DNA of 33,533 nt, taken from Bacillota bacterium. Its GTDB lineage: Bacteria > Bacillota > Clostridia > Oscillospirales > Acutalibacteraceae. The notes under the pieces were generated by a model that did not search any database, was not told where the DNA came from, and saw only the letters and a program-made list of their open reading frames with translations. Positions 19,955-30,400 of the stretch are shown here, piece by piece. Each line of letters starts with the position of its first letter. Position 1 is the first letter of the stretch. The stretch spans positions 1 through 33,533 of the forward strand of contig JAEXDU010000111.1 in NCBI GenBank assembly GCA_023401495.1, in the 5' to 3' direction. The translations under genes and the position numbers were made by a program.

Positions 19955-21790
19955 ATGAGCAGACTTGAAATTATCACGCCGAATAGAGCACAAACCACTG
20001 TTGAAAAGCTTTACCGCGATCTGGAACGCCGGATCATTGCCAGCCCTCCAAACCTGTGTCCCGTCGATCTGGCGGCATCCTTTTTGAAAATATGCAGGGC
20101 GCAGACGTGCGGAAAATGCGTACCGTGCCGCATTGGACTTGCACAGCTGGAACACCTGCTGGAGGATGTGCTGGATCAGAAGGCCACGATGGAAACCATA
20201 GATTTGATTGAGCGGACGGCCTCTATCATCGTGCAGTCGGCGGACTGCGCCATCGGTTACGAGGCGGCCGACATGGTGCTCAAAGGGGTCCGGGGCTTCC
20301 GCGAGGATTACGTGGAGCACGTTGTAACGGGCCGATGCACATGCAGTCTGAATCAGCCGGTTCCCTGCGTCGCGCTGTGTCCTGCCGGGGTGGACATCCC
20401 CGGATATATTGCCTTGGTGCACGCGGGCAGGTATGCCGACGCGGTCCAGCTGATCCGAAAGGACAATCCGTTCCCGACGGCCTGCGCGTTTGTCTGCGAG
20501 CACCCCTGCGAGGCGCGCTGCAGAAGAAACATGATCGATGCTTCCATCAATATTCGCGGGATCAAGCGCTACGCCGTCGACCACGCGGGCAAGGTTTCCG
20601 CGCCGGTTTGTGCGCCCGTGACCGGCAAACAGGTGGCGGTCATCGGGGCCGGGCCGGGTGGATTGAGCACCGCCTATTATCTCTCCCTGATGGGCCATAG
20701 CGTCACTGTTTACGAAAAGCAGCCGCATCTGGGCGGAATGCTGCGGTATGGCATCCCGAGCTACCGCCTGCCGCGTGAGCGGCTCTGGGACGATATTGAG
20801 GCGATTCTTTCTACCGGAGTCCAGGTGAAAACCGGAGTCAACGTCGGCAAGGATATTGAAATTTCCGACCTGACGGGAACATACGATGCGGTCTATATCG
20901 CGATCGGCGCGCATTCAGACAGAAAGATTGGCATTCCGGGCGAAAACAGCCGCGGGGTTCTCTCCGCGGTGGATATGCTGCGCGCGATCGGCAACAATGT
21001 GAAATCCGGCTTTGCCGGGAAAACCGTGGTGGTGATCGGCGGAGGGAACGTCGCGATGGACGCGGCCCGCTCTGCGGTGCGTCTCGGCGCGGAGAAGGTC
21101 GCGATCGTTTATCGCCGCCGTGAAGAGGACATGACCGCCCTGCCGGAAGAGGTGCAGGGAGCCGCAAATGAGGGCTGCCGGATTTTGTGTCTGCAGGCGC
21201 CCTCCCGGATCGAAGCCACCGAAGACGGCGATGTCGCCGCGCTGTGGGTCCGCCCCCAGATCATCGGCAACATGGATTCCGCCGGACGCCCGAAACCGGT
21301 GGATGCGGATATGGAGGAATGTCGGATTCCCTGCGATCTGATCGTGTCGGCCATCGGCCAGAGCGTAGAGTATGGGCCGTTTGCGGAATATGGCGTGCCG
21401 GTCAGCAGAGGGAGCATTATCGCGCAAAGCTGCGCCCGGGTAGACAATATCCCGAACCTGTTTGCCGGCGGCGACTGCGTCAGCGGGCCCGCGACGGTCA
21501 TCAAGGCCGTGGCCGCGGGTAAAGTGGCTGCCGCCAATATCGATAACTTTTTGGGGTATCATCACGAGATCACGACGGATGTGGTCATTCCCCCCGCCAA
21601 TATGGACGACAGAACCCCCTGCGGCAGGGTAAACCTGACGGAGCGGGAATCTGACGAGCGAAAGAACGATTTTGACCTGATGGAAAGCGGCATGACCGAT
21701 CAGGAGGCCGCGCAGGAATCCTCGCGGTGCCTGCGCTGTGATCACTTCGGCTATGGTGTGTTCAAAGGGGGGAGGGCTTACAGATGGTAA
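19955..21790 (+). CDS. NuoF-type Fe-S domain fused to a GltD-like NAD(P)H flavoprotein
   Basis: A 611-aa cytoplasmic electron-transfer subunit. Residues ~30-125 resemble the C-terminal [4Fe-4S] domain of NuoF/HydB (TCGKCVPCRIG; C52, C55, C58, C98) without its flavin/NADH domain. Residues ~125-200 are the Fe-S domain of glutamate synthase small subunits (CVALCPAGVDIPGY and CAFVCEHPCEARCRR). FAD binding is at VIGAGPGGLSTAYYL (~229) and NAD(P) binding at VVVIGGGNVAMDAA, with YRRREEDMTA suggesting NADPH. A CLRCD tail may hold extra ligands. The start is ATG 19955; GTG 19946 is possible. It overlaps the hydrogenase gene by 7 bases. The role inferred is passing electrons between NAD(P)H and the hydrogenase. 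Confidence 0.87.
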   Translation: MSRLEIITPNRAQTTVEKLYRDLERRIIASPPNLCPVDLAASFLKICRAQTCGKCVPCRIGLAQLEHLLEDVLDQKATMETIDLIERTASIIVQSADCAIGYEAADMVLKGVRGFREDYVEHVVTGRCTCSLNQPVPCVALCPAGVDIPGYIALVHAGRYADAVQLIRKDNPFPTACAFVCEHPCEARCRRNMIDASINIRGIKRYAVDHAGKVSAPVCAPVTGKQVAVIGAGPGGLSTAYYLSLMGHSVTVYEKQPHLGGMLRYGIPSYRLPRERLWDDIEAILSTGVQVKTGVNVGKDIEISDLTGTYDAVYIAIGAHSDRKIGIPGENSRGVLSAVDMLRAIGNNVKSGFAGKTVVVIGGGNVAMDAARSAVRLGAEKVAIVYRRREEDMTALPEEVQGAANEGCRILCLQAPSRIEATEDGDVAALWVRPQIIGNMDSAGRPKPVDADMEECRIPCDLIVSAIGQSVEYGPFAEYGVPVSRGSIIAQSCARVDNIPNLFAGGDCVSGPATVIKAVAAGKVAAANIDNFLGYHHEITTDVVIPPANMDDRTPCGRVNLTERESDERKNDFDLMESGMTDQEAAQESSRCLRCDHFGYGVFKGGRAYRW

Positions 21791-23550
21791 CGGTTACAAT
21801 CAATCACAAGGCGTATGAGGTGGAGGAAGGCTCCACGATTCTGGATGCGGCGGCCTCCGTCGGCATCCATATTCCCACGCTCTGCTACCTGAAAGGCATC
21901 AACGAAATCGGGGCCTGCCGGGTGTGCGTGGTCGAGCTGGCCGGAAAGGATAAGCTTGTGGCCTCGTGCAATAACCGGGTGGAAGAGGGAATGGTGGTGT
22001 ACACCAACAGCCCTCGCGTCCGTGAAGCCCGCCGGGGGATTGTTGAGCTGATTCTCTCGCAGCACGACTGCTACTGTTCCACCTGCGTGCGCAGCGGCAA
22101 CTGCGGCCTGCAGCGGATCGCAAACGATCTCGGCATTCTCGACCTGCCGTACCAACGCGAGCTGCCGGTTTCAGAGTGGAACAAGCGCTTCCCGCTGATC
22201 CGCGATTTTTCCAAGTGCATCAAGTGTATGCGCTGTATTCAGGTCTGCGATGAGATTCAGGGAATGCACATTTGGGATGTGGCGAATACCGGCTCCCGCA
22301 CGACTGTAGACGTTACCTGGAACCGGAAGATCGAGGATTCCGACTGCGCGCTCTGCGGTCAGTGCATTACACACTGTCCGGTGGGGGCGCTGCGCGAGCG
22401 CGACGATACCGAAAAGGCGTTTGCCGCACTGGCGGACCCGGATAAAATCACGGTGGTTCAGATTGCACCGTCCGTGCGTGCGGCGTGGGGAGAGCCGTTC
22501 GGCCTGCCGCGTGAGCAGGCGACAGTGAAGCGCCTCGTTGCGGCGCTGCGCAAAATGGGGTTCCGCTACATTTTCGATACGAATTTTGCCGCCGACCTCA
22601 CCATTATGGAGGAGGGCAGCGAGCTGCTGGAAAAGCTGGGCCACCCCGAAGCCGCGCGGTTCCCAATGTTTACCTCGTGCTGTCCCGGGTGGGTGCGGTT
22701 TATCAAATCCCAGTATCCCGACATGGTCGGCAACCTGTCCAGCGCCAAATCGCCCCAGCAGATGTTCGGCGCCGTGGCCAAGAGCTATTATGCGGAGCTA
22801 TTAAAGGTGGACCCAAAACAGATTTATTCCATTTCTGTGATGCCGTGCCTTGCCAAAAAGGACGAATGTGCGCAAAAGGTGCTCAGTGATGCCGGAGCGG
22901 GGCAGGACGTTGATCTGGTGCTGACGACCCGCGAGATCGACCGCATGATCCGCGCGGAGCATATCCTGGTGTCTGAACTGGAGGAAGAGGAGTTCGATAT
23001 GCCGCTTGGCGTCGGTACCGGCGCGGCCGTGATTTTCGGCACCACCGGCGGCGTGATGCAGGCGGCCCTGCGCTCCGCGTATTACCTGGCGACAGGGGAA
23101 AATCCCGACCCCGACGCGTTCCTCGAGGTTGGCGGCATGCAGGGCTGGAAGGAAGCAAACTTCCGGATTGCCGACCGCACTCTGCGGGTGGCCGTGGTCA
23201 ACGGGCTCGGGAACGCGAGAAAGCTGATGGAGTCGATCCGCACCGGGAGAACCACGTATGATTTTGTAGAGGTGATGGCCTGCCCGGGCGGCTGCGCCGG
23301 TGGCGGCGGCCAGCCGATTACAGACGGCATGGAATTCGCGCAGGTTCGCGGCGAACAGCTCTACGAGCTGGATAAAGGGAATACGCTGCGCTTCTCTCAT
23401 GAAAATCCGGCGGTACTTGGGGCCTATCGCGATTATTTTGAAAAGCCGCTGTCGGAGCGTTCCCACAAGCTGCTTCATACCAAGCATAAAAAGTGGGAGT
23501 GCCCGCTTTCTCCGTATCTTGACCAGGATCGGTCAAATGAGGTCTATTGA
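21784..23550 (+). CDS. hydA: [FeFe] hydrogenase, CpI-like multidomain form
   Basis: A 588-aa catalytic hydrogenase, reducing protons to H2 or the reverse. Ligands fall at or next to C. pasteurianum CpI numbering. [2Fe-2S]: C34, C45, C48, C62. His-ligated [4Fe-4S]: H94, C98, C101, C107. Two-cluster ferredoxin domain: C145/148/151/155 and C188/191/194/198. The H-cluster motifs are all intact: FTSCCPGW (C299, the proton-relay position, and C300), MPCLAKKDEC (C355) and MACPGGCAGGGGQP (C500, C504). The C-terminal small-subunit-like segment is present. It is translationally coupled to the upstream flavoprotein, suggesting one complex using ferredoxin and/or NAD(P)H. Maturases HydEFG are not in the window. 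Confidence 0.96.
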   Translation: MVTVTINHKAYEVEEGSTILDAAASVGIHIPTLCYLKGINEIGACRVCVVELAGKDKLVASCNNRVEEGMVVYTNSPRVREARRGIVELILSQHDCYCSTCVRSGNCGLQRIANDLGILDLPYQRELPVSEWNKRFPLIRDFSKCIKCMRCIQVCDEIQGMHIWDVANTGSRTTVDVTWNRKIEDSDCALCGQCITHCPVGALRERDDTEKAFAALADPDKITVVQIAPSVRAAWGEPFGLPREQATVKRLVAALRKMGFRYIFDTNFAADLTIMEEGSELLEKLGHPEAARFPMFTSCCPGWVRFIKSQYPDMVGNLSSAKSPQQMFGAVAKSYYAELLKVDPKQIYSISVMPCLAKKDECAQKVLSDAGAGQDVDLVLTTREIDRMIRAEHILVSELEEEEFDMPLGVGTGAAVIFGTTGGVMQAALRSAYYLATGENPDPDAFLEVGGMQGWKEANFRIADRTLRVAVVNGLGNARKLMESIRTGRTTYDFVEVMACPGGCAGGGGQPITDGMEFAQVRGEQLYELDKGNTLRFSHENPAVLGAYRDYFEKPLSERSHKLLHTKHKKWECPLSPYLDQDRSNEVY

Positions 23551-23579
23551 TCTTAAAAAGAATGATACTATCGTTGTAA

Positions 23580-23620
23580 GGCGGGATCGACCGGGAGCTT
23601 TGTTCCCGGCCGATCCCGCC
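23580..23620. repeat. Long hairpin at the hydrogenase/gldA-remnant junction
   Basis: GGCGGGATCG (23580-23589) pairs with CGATCCCGCC (23611-23620), and CCGGGA pairs with TCCCGG inside, with a 7-nt loop. No T run follows on either strand, so it is not a standard terminator. It may still protect or end the hydrogenase mRNA, or mark a rearrangement joint. Confidence 0.7.
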
Positions 23621-23944
23621 TGCGAAAAGCACCTTCACGGCGAGATTGTTTCCTTCGGCGTACTCTGTCTTTTGACGTATGACAATCAGACGGAAGAGCG
23701 GGACAGAATTCTGGACTTTAACTGCAGCATCGGGCTTCCCGTTACCATAGAGCAGATCGGCCTGACCGAAGCCGATCTGCCGGTGGCCGCCCAAAAAGCT
23801 TCCTCTGTGGTGGAGTGGGAATACGCCCCCGGCAACCTTACGGAAAAAAGTTCATTCGGGCAATTCTCGATGCCGATAGGGCCGGGCGCAAAGCGCTTGC
23901 CCGCGGCAGTATCTGAGCCCGGTCTGACAGGGAGCAATCCATAA
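23619..23944 (+). pseudogene. gldA: C-terminal remnant of a glycerol dehydrogenase
   Basis: About 108 codons that read like the C-terminal third of GldA-type iron/zinc alcohol dehydrogenases: KHLHGEIVSFGVLCLLTYDN, DFNCSIGLPVTIEQIGLTE, then DLPVAAQKAS. The histidine in the HGE motif is normally a metal ligand. The N-terminal ~250 residues (NAD-binding domain and other metal ligands) are absent. The frame upstream is unrelated and contains the long hairpin. A readable frame starts at ATG 23537 within the end of hydA, so a short protein could be made, but it could not be an active GldA. Treated as a deletion remnant. Confidence 0.75.
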
Positions 23945-24034
23945 AATTCGTTTTTACAAATAAAAATCGGCAGTGGGCGGTCGGCTGCAGCCGGATGTAC
24001 CCGTGTCCGGAAGCACCGGAAAGATCAGTACCAT

Positions 24035-24074
24035 AAAAAACAGGTGTCGGCTTTTTCCTGACACCTGTTTTTTT
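24035..24074 (+). terminator. Intrinsic terminator before the GGDEF-EAL pair
   Basis: AAAAAACAGGTGTC pairs with GACACCTGTTTTTT with a T-rich end. The remainder of 23945-24257 is AT-rich, holds TTTTTATAAATAATATT-like possible promoter sequence near 24120-24140, and shows no recognisable riboswitch. Confidence 0.88.
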
Positions 24075-24257
24075 ATGCTTATTCCTAAAACAAAAGCAGA
24101 ATTTTTGCGGGTAAAGGCTTGTTTTTATAAATAATATTTATTTTTAACTTTCACTCTCTTCATTCCTGGGCGATTGAACCGATTAAATAATAAAACAAGT
24201 TTCTTTATTGTTTTTATCGATAGAATGACAGACCATCCTGTTGTTGGAGGAAAAAAG

Positions 24258-27200
24258 GTGGAACTCTTTTTGCTGTTACCAGTGTTGCTCATGGCGAGCG
24301 GCGGAGCTTCGATTGCATGTGTGCTGTACACGGTTCAGGGCAATTACCGGCCTGTCATCAACAGAATATTTGCAGCCATGGGGGTTTCCGTTTTCCTATG
24401 GTCGCTTGGTTTGGCGATTCAGACCGCCGGTTCTTTGCCGGCCATCCGTTTTTGGGGGAGCCGCCTTGCACCCGTCGGTTATGTAACGATATTTGCATTT
24501 CTGCTGCATTACATCCTGATTCTGACCGAACCTCCCTCCTTTGTGAAAAGGCCATGGATTCCCGTGCTGATCTACCTGCCGGGCGCGGTTCTCCTGTATG
24601 GCCTGGCACTGCGGCCGCTGCTTGGGGCGGGACGGGACCATATGGTCCAAACAGCGTTTGGCTGGACAACTATTCCCTTAAGCGGCTGGTATACCGCGTT
24701 TTGCTGTTATTATATCGTGTACTTCATCATCATTGCGCTGCTGCTGAAAAACTGGGGCTCCAAAACGGCGTCGGCACAAGTGCGAAATCAGGCGCGTCTG
24801 CTTCTGATTTCCCTGTGGGTCTGCATTGCGCTCGGCACGGTGACGGAAGTGATTCTGCCCCTGCTGAGGATCTATACTCCGAGCGTTGCGCCGGTTTTTT
24901 CCCTGCTGCCTGTTCTGGCGGTGAGCCATTGCGTCAGGCGGTATGGTTTTATGCAGCCCGCGACGGCGAATCCCAATGAAACCATTTTGGACCGCGCGAA
25001 CCGCACCATGCTGTATCAGATTTTAGGCTTCTTTTTTCTCTTTGGGAGCCTGATGAATCTGTTCAGCCAGCACTTTTTTTACCGCGAGACCATGCTGTCC
25101 TCATCCTTTTTGTTCAGTGGGCTGCTGATGCTGACCGGCGGTTTGATTTTGTTCCTCGGCAGGCTTGTGCTCAACGAGCTGTTCAAAGAGCTCCTTTTTG
25201 CGGTGCTATTCTCTTTGCTGATCCCCTTTGTCACGCTGCGATTCGCAGTTTACGGCAGTATTACGATCTGGACGTTCTTTTTCCTGCTGCTGATGGTCGG
25301 CCTGCTGTTCAATAAACGGATTCTGCTCATTACCATTCTGCTTTCTGCCGGGCAGACTCAGCTGCTGGTTTACTGCGTTACACCGTTTGCGGTGGTAAGG
25401 CTCGATTCCGCGGATTATATGGTCCGGCTGGGCCTGATCGCGCTGGCCGGTATCATGAGTTTTTATATCAGCCGGGTATACCGAAACAGGCTTCGGGAAA
25501 ATGCCGGCCACGCGTACCGGCAGACGCTGATCGCCGAGATTGCGTACAGCATGATTTCGGTTGATGAGAAAAGCTTCGACGAGAAGATTGAGAGCCTGCT
25601 TTCCAAATGCGGCCCGTTTGTTCAGTGTGACTGGGCGTATTTGGCCCTTTGGAATCCCCAAAACAGAGTGATTCAGTATTGCCGTGAATGGCGCGCGGGC
25701 ACAGCCGTTTCTATTCCCACCATCAGCGAAAACGGTGCCCCGTTTTTGTGCAGGGAGCTTCTCGATCGAATTCCCGATAGCCGGGTGCTTGCAGTGCCGG
25801 ACGTCGAACAGCTGCCGCCGGAGGCGGAAATGGTGAAGGCCCAGCTGCGGCAGATGGGAATCTGCGGATTTGTCCTGACCTCCATTGTCAGGAACAAGGA
25901 AGAGTTTGGCTTCATAAGCTTTGCGTCGTCTTCGGTGCATCCGGATTGGGCAAAGGATCCGCCGCTGTTTTTGTCCATTGTGGCCGATACGATCACCGAT
26001 GCGGCCATTAAGCTCGACGATCGCAGGAGGATCGAATGGTCTGCGTTTCACGATACGCTCACCGGGCTGCCGAACCGCTTGTCCTTCAAGCATCAGTTGA
26101 ATCTGGAAATGGAACGTGCTCAGAAAGAAAATATCAAAATCGCGGTGGCTTTTATCGATCTGGATTCCTTTAAATCGATCAACGATACCCTGGGGCACGA
26201 TACGGGCGATCTGCTTCTTCGGGAGGTTTCAAAGGCGATTGCCGGCAGCATCGGGGCAGGCGACGTGGTGGCGCGGATCGGCGGGGATGAATTTGTACTG
26301 ATGCTGAGCCGGGTGGCGGACGAGGAAGAGATGGTTCAGGCAATCCGCAGGGTTCTGGAGGCCATTCAAAGGCCGATCGTTCTGCGCGGCCAGGATTTCT
26401 ATGTGACCGCAAGCATCGGCGTGTCGTTGTATCCGTACGATGGAACAGATGCCGAAACCCTGATGAAAAATGCCGACATTGCCATGTACGAGGCGAAAGC
26501 GCACGGCAAAAACCAATACGCCCTGTGTCTGCAGGCCTATAAGGACAAAGCGATGGAAAACGCGCGGCTGAGCAACCTGCTTTACCGCGCGATGGAGAAA
26601 AAGCAGCTCAGGGTTCACTATCAGCCGCAGATCGATCTGCAAACCGGAAAAATTGTTGGGATCGAGGCTCTTCTGCGGTGGGAGCTGCCGGACCGTGGAT
26701 TTGTCAGTCCAACCGTTTTTATTCCTTTGGCGGAACAGACGGGGCTGATCCAGTCTATCGGCGCGTGGGTGCTCGAAACCGCCTGCGCCAAGTGTAAGGC
26801 GTGGCTGGACATGGGGTTTCCTCCGGTACGCATAGCGGTAAATATCTCCGTACATCAGCTGGAAAACAGAGGGTTTGTGCGGCAGGTAGCACAGGTGCTC
26901 GAGAAAACGGGGCTTCCCCCAAAGTGTCTGGAGCTGGAGGTGACCGAGAGCGGGGCCAACAGCGGCAATATCGATATGGTCGTTTTGATGAACCAGCTCA
27001 AGCGGCTGGGGGTCTGCATCTCGATCGATGATTTCGGAACGGAGTATTCTTCTCTGGAGCGGTTAAAGCTGCTGCCGATCGACCGGATCAAGATGGACAT
27101 GCAGTTTGTCAGGGGGATCGAGCGAAGCGATAAAGACCGGGCGATCGCTCAGGCCATCATCAGCCTTGGGAAAAGCCTTGAGATGAAGGTGATCGCCGAG

Positions 27201-27410
27201 GGGGTGGAAACCGAAGAGCAGCTTCGTTTTTTAAGCCGCAGAATGTGCGACGAGGTGCAGGGCTTTTATTATTACAGGCCGATGCCCCCGGAAGAGCTGG
27301 AGGAGGTTTTCCGCCGCTGTCCGGATTTTGGCCGCAGAGTGATCCGGCAGGCGGATGAAAAGAAATTGTCCGTGAAGGAGCAGACTGACCGCAGCGGCAA
27401 TGAGGAGTGA
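24258..27410 (+). CDS. Polytopic membrane GAF-GGDEF-EAL protein 1
   Basis: A 1050-aa c-di-GMP enzyme. There are about 13 hydrophobic segments: seven in residues ~1-230, resembling the N-terminal 7TM region of some histidine kinases, then six more to ~415. A GAF-like domain is about 425-580. GGDEF (ARIGGDEFVLML, ~674) has an intact catalytic motif, but the inhibitory RxxD site is GAGD, so product inhibition may be lost. EAL (GIEALLRW, ~802) keeps the expected residues: NISVHQL, LEVTES, DDFGTEYSSL, DRIKMD, AEGVE and EVQGF. It may make or break c-di-GMP; the net activity is unknown. GTG 24258 is chosen with GGAGG at 24246-24250; an upstream TTG 24174 has no ribosome site. Confidence 0.9.
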   Translation: MELFLLLPVLLMASGGASIACVLYTVQGNYRPVINRIFAAMGVSVFLWSLGLAIQTAGSLPAIRFWGSRLAPVGYVTIFAFLLHYILILTEPPSFVKRPWIPVLIYLPGAVLLYGLALRPLLGAGRDHMVQTAFGWTTIPLSGWYTAFCCYYIVYFIIIALLLKNWGSKTASAQVRNQARLLLISLWVCIALGTVTEVILPLLRIYTPSVAPVFSLLPVLAVSHCVRRYGFMQPATANPNETILDRANRTMLYQILGFFFLFGSLMNLFSQHFFYRETMLSSSFLFSGLLMLTGGLILFLGRLVLNELFKELLFAVLFSLLIPFVTLRFAVYGSITIWTFFFLLLMVGLLFNKRILLITILLSAGQTQLLVYCVTPFAVVRLDSADYMVRLGLIALAGIMSFYISRVYRNRLRENAGHAYRQTLIAEIAYSMISVDEKSFDEKIESLLSKCGPFVQCDWAYLALWNPQNRVIQYCREWRAGTAVSIPTISENGAPFLCRELLDRIPDSRVLAVPDVEQLPPEAEMVKAQLRQMGICGFVLTSIVRNKEEFGFISFASSSVHPDWAKDPPLFLSIVADTITDAAIKLDDRRRIEWSAFHDTLTGLPNRLSFKHQLNLEMERAQKENIKIAVAFIDLDSFKSINDTLGHDTGDLLLREVSKAIAGSIGAGDVVARIGGDEFVLMLSRVADEEEMVQAIRRVLEAIQRPIVLRGQDFYVTASIGVSLYPYDGTDAETLMKNADIAMYEAKAHGKNQYALCLQAYKDKAMENARLSNLLYRAMEKKQLRVHYQPQIDLQTGKIVGIEALLRWELPDRGFVSPTVFIPLAEQTGLIQSIGAWVLETACAKCKAWLDMGFPPVRIAVNISVHQLENRGFVRQVAQVLEKTGLPPKCLELEVTESGANSGNIDMVVLMNQLKRLGVCISIDDFGTEYSSLERLKLLPIDRIKMDMQFVRGIERSDKDRAIAQAIISLGKSLEMKVIAEGVETEEQLRFLSRRMCDEVQGFYYYRPMPPEELEEVFRRCPDFGRRVIRQADEKKLSVKEQTDRSGNEE

Positions 27411-27414
27411 TGAT

Positions 27415-30400
27415 TTGATCACAGAAACGTACAGCGTATTGCTTTTAACAACCTGCGGTGCCGCAGTGGCCTGCGGGCTTTACGCCGTTCATGGCAGTGT
27501 AACGCGCCTGAACCGGTTGTTTTTGGCGATCTGCGCGACGCTTGCGGTATGGGCGTTTGGCCTTGCGCTCACCGGTGCGGCCCGGACGGAAGAAATCTGT
27601 TCTGTCGGCCGCCGCATTGCACCGCTGGGCTGGGGGATCATCGGCAGCCTGACGATGCATGCCGTTCTGCTGCTGACGGGACGGGAAGGGCTGCTGAAAA
27701 AACGGTGGCTGTTTTTCCTGATGTATCTGCCTGCCGCTGTGACGGTCTGCGCCTACACCGTTCTGCCGCTTTTTGGCCGGAATCCCGATACGCTGGTTCA
27801 TACGCAACACGGCTGGGTGAATATCTCAAAGACGGACGGATGGGACTGGTTCTATTATATTTATATCGTCCTTTACGCTGCGGTGGCCGTGGTGCTGCTG
27901 CTGCAGTGGGGGCGGCACTCCACTTCAAACGATGAGAAAAAGCAGGCCAAAATTATCTCCTTTTCGTTTCTCTTTGCCGCTGTGCTGGGGTACATCACAG
28001 ACGTTCTGCCCGTCTTTTTTCACATCCGTTTTCCGCAGGTAGCGGCTATTTTTGCGCTGGTGATGATTTTTGCGGTTGGCTATTGCATCAACCGGTATCA
28101 TTTTCTGCAGCCGGTCACCATCAGCCAGAACGAGATGATCCTTTCCAAATCGGCCCGCACGAACGTTTACCTCTATTTGGGGCTGATGCTGTTTGTCGGT
28201 GCGTGTCTGCTGCTGGCAAACCGGTCTTTTTATGCCGGGCACCAGAATGTCATCCCCGTGCAGGTGGTGAGCGGGCTGCTGGTGCTTCTTGGCGTCTTTC
28301 TGGCTTCGATTGAGCATTTGCGGCTTGAGGACAATGCGAAAGAAATGCTGGTGTCTTTGTCCTTTGCGCTGATGATTCCGTTCTACACGCTTTGGTTTGC
28401 CGACGAGGGAATTTTTATCGCCTGGTCATTTGTTTTTTTGTTCATGATCATCTGTCTGCTCTTCAACCGGCTCATTATCCTTTCCACCGTGATCGTTACT
28501 GCGTTTTTAACGCAGCTGTTTGCGTGGGGCTACACGCCGCCTGAAGTGATTGTGCTGTCCGGAAGATATTATCTGGACCGGATCGGAGTGATTGCCTTTG
28601 CCGCCATTTTCGCAATGTACGTCAACAAAATTTATACGACCAGACTTCAGGAAAACATCAACCATGTTACCATGCAGTCCATCGCGTCGGATATTTCGCA
28701 CAGCTTCGTATCCTCCGGAGAAGTGAATATCGATCAAAAGCTGTATGCGGCTCTGGAGCAGTGTGGGCGCTTTATCGAATGTGACCGGGCCTGTCTGGTG
28801 CTGATGAACATGCAGGCAAATACCGTGCGCTATGCGGTGGAGTGGATGTCGGAAGCGGCTGACCCGTCCCGCGGCACATTAAGCGACGCCATACAAAATA
28901 TCCGCTCAGAAATGCTCCGGCGGTTCCAAGGCAACGAGGCTCTTGTGCTGAAAGATACTCTCTTCCTGCCTCCGGAGGCCGCAGAGGTACGCGCCCAATT
29001 GCTTGCGCAGGGCATCCGCGCCCTTGTTGCCGTGCCGATCCGGAACAAAGGCGAGCTCATGGGATTCGTCGGATTTCATGCGGGACGCCCGTTTTCCATG
29101 TGGAATCTGGATTCCATCGCGTTTGTTGAGGTGGTCGGGCTCATCCTTTCCGATGCTGTCATTAAAGCGGATGATGAGAAAGAGCTCAATTATTTGGCGT
29201 TTCACGATCAGCTGACCGGTCTGCCGAACCGTACCCTGTTTAAGGAAAGGCTCAGCGAATGGATTCCCCGGGCGAAAAGGGTCCGCAAAATGATCGGCGT
29301 CGTGTTCCTGGATCTGGATGCGTTCAAATCGGTGAACGATACGTTAGGGCACGGCCAGGGGGACCGGCTTTTGATTGAGGTCGCCAAGGCGCTGAGCAGC
29401 TCGATCCGGGATGGGGATACAGTAGCCCGCTTTGGCGGCGATGAGTTCATTTTGATGCTCGGTCAGATTACCTCACAGGAGGAGCTGACCGCGATTATGG
29501 ATCGGCTGATGAAGGTGGTGCAGAAGCCTATCCTATTGGCGGAGCAGGAGTTCTTTATTTCGGTGAGCGCCGGTGTAGCCGTTTACCCGCAGGACGGGGA
29601 TGACCCGGAGGTGCTCCTCAAAAATGCGGACACAGCCATGTACCGCGCCAAAAGCGAGGGGAAGGGCCGTTATGTGTTTTGCTCTCAGGAAATCAAGGAT
29701 GAAATACAGGCCAAAACGCAGCTTGTGAACCAGCTTTACCATGCGCTGGAAAAAAATCAGCTTTTGCTGCATTATCAGCCGCAGATCGACGTGGCCACGC
29801 GCCGGATCGTGGGGATGGAGGCTTTGGTCCGCTGGAATCTGCCGGGGCGGGGGATCGTCAGCCCGACGGAATTTATTCCGCTGGCAGAGCAGACCGGGCT
29901 GATTTATGCGGTCGGCGAATGGGTGATGCGCGAGGCCTGCCGGCAGAATCGGCGCTGGCTGGAGATGGGCTGCGCGAATCTGCGTATGGCGGTCAACGTT
30001 TCGGTACAGCAGCTCAGGAACCCGAAGTTTATTCCGCTGATCAAGGAAATCTTGCAGACGACAGAGCTTCCGCCGAACTGTCTGGAGCTGGAGGTTACCG
30101 AGAGCGTGGCAAATGGCAATACAGATCACATCATCACGGTGCTCCATCGGTTAAAGGCACTGGGCGTATCGATCTCCATCGATGATTTCGGCACGGAGTA
30201 TTCCTCTCTCAGCCGGTTAAAGCTTCTGCCGGTTGATCGGATCAAAATGGATATGCAGTTTGTTCACGGCATTGAGAAGAACAATAAGGACCGGGCAATC
30301 TCAAAGGTGATTATCAATCTTGCCAAGAACCTGAAAATGAAGGTGACTGCCGAGGGAGTGGAAACGGAGCCGCAGCTGGATTTTCTCAGCCAGCGGATGT

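Noticed and set aside
19904..20914. A 336-codon minus-strand frame, and a similar one at 25206-26198
   Set aside because: Both are antisense to well-supported genes (the flavoprotein and GGDEF-EAL protein 1) and show no domain.
23580..23620. Standard terminator for the hydrogenase operon
   Set aside because: The hairpin is strong but no T run follows on either strand; listed as an unexplained hairpin instead.
23537..23944. Intact 135-codon gene downstream of hydA
   Set aside because: Only the C-terminal third resembles glycerol dehydrogenase; essential domains are missing and there is no ribosome site before ATG 23537.
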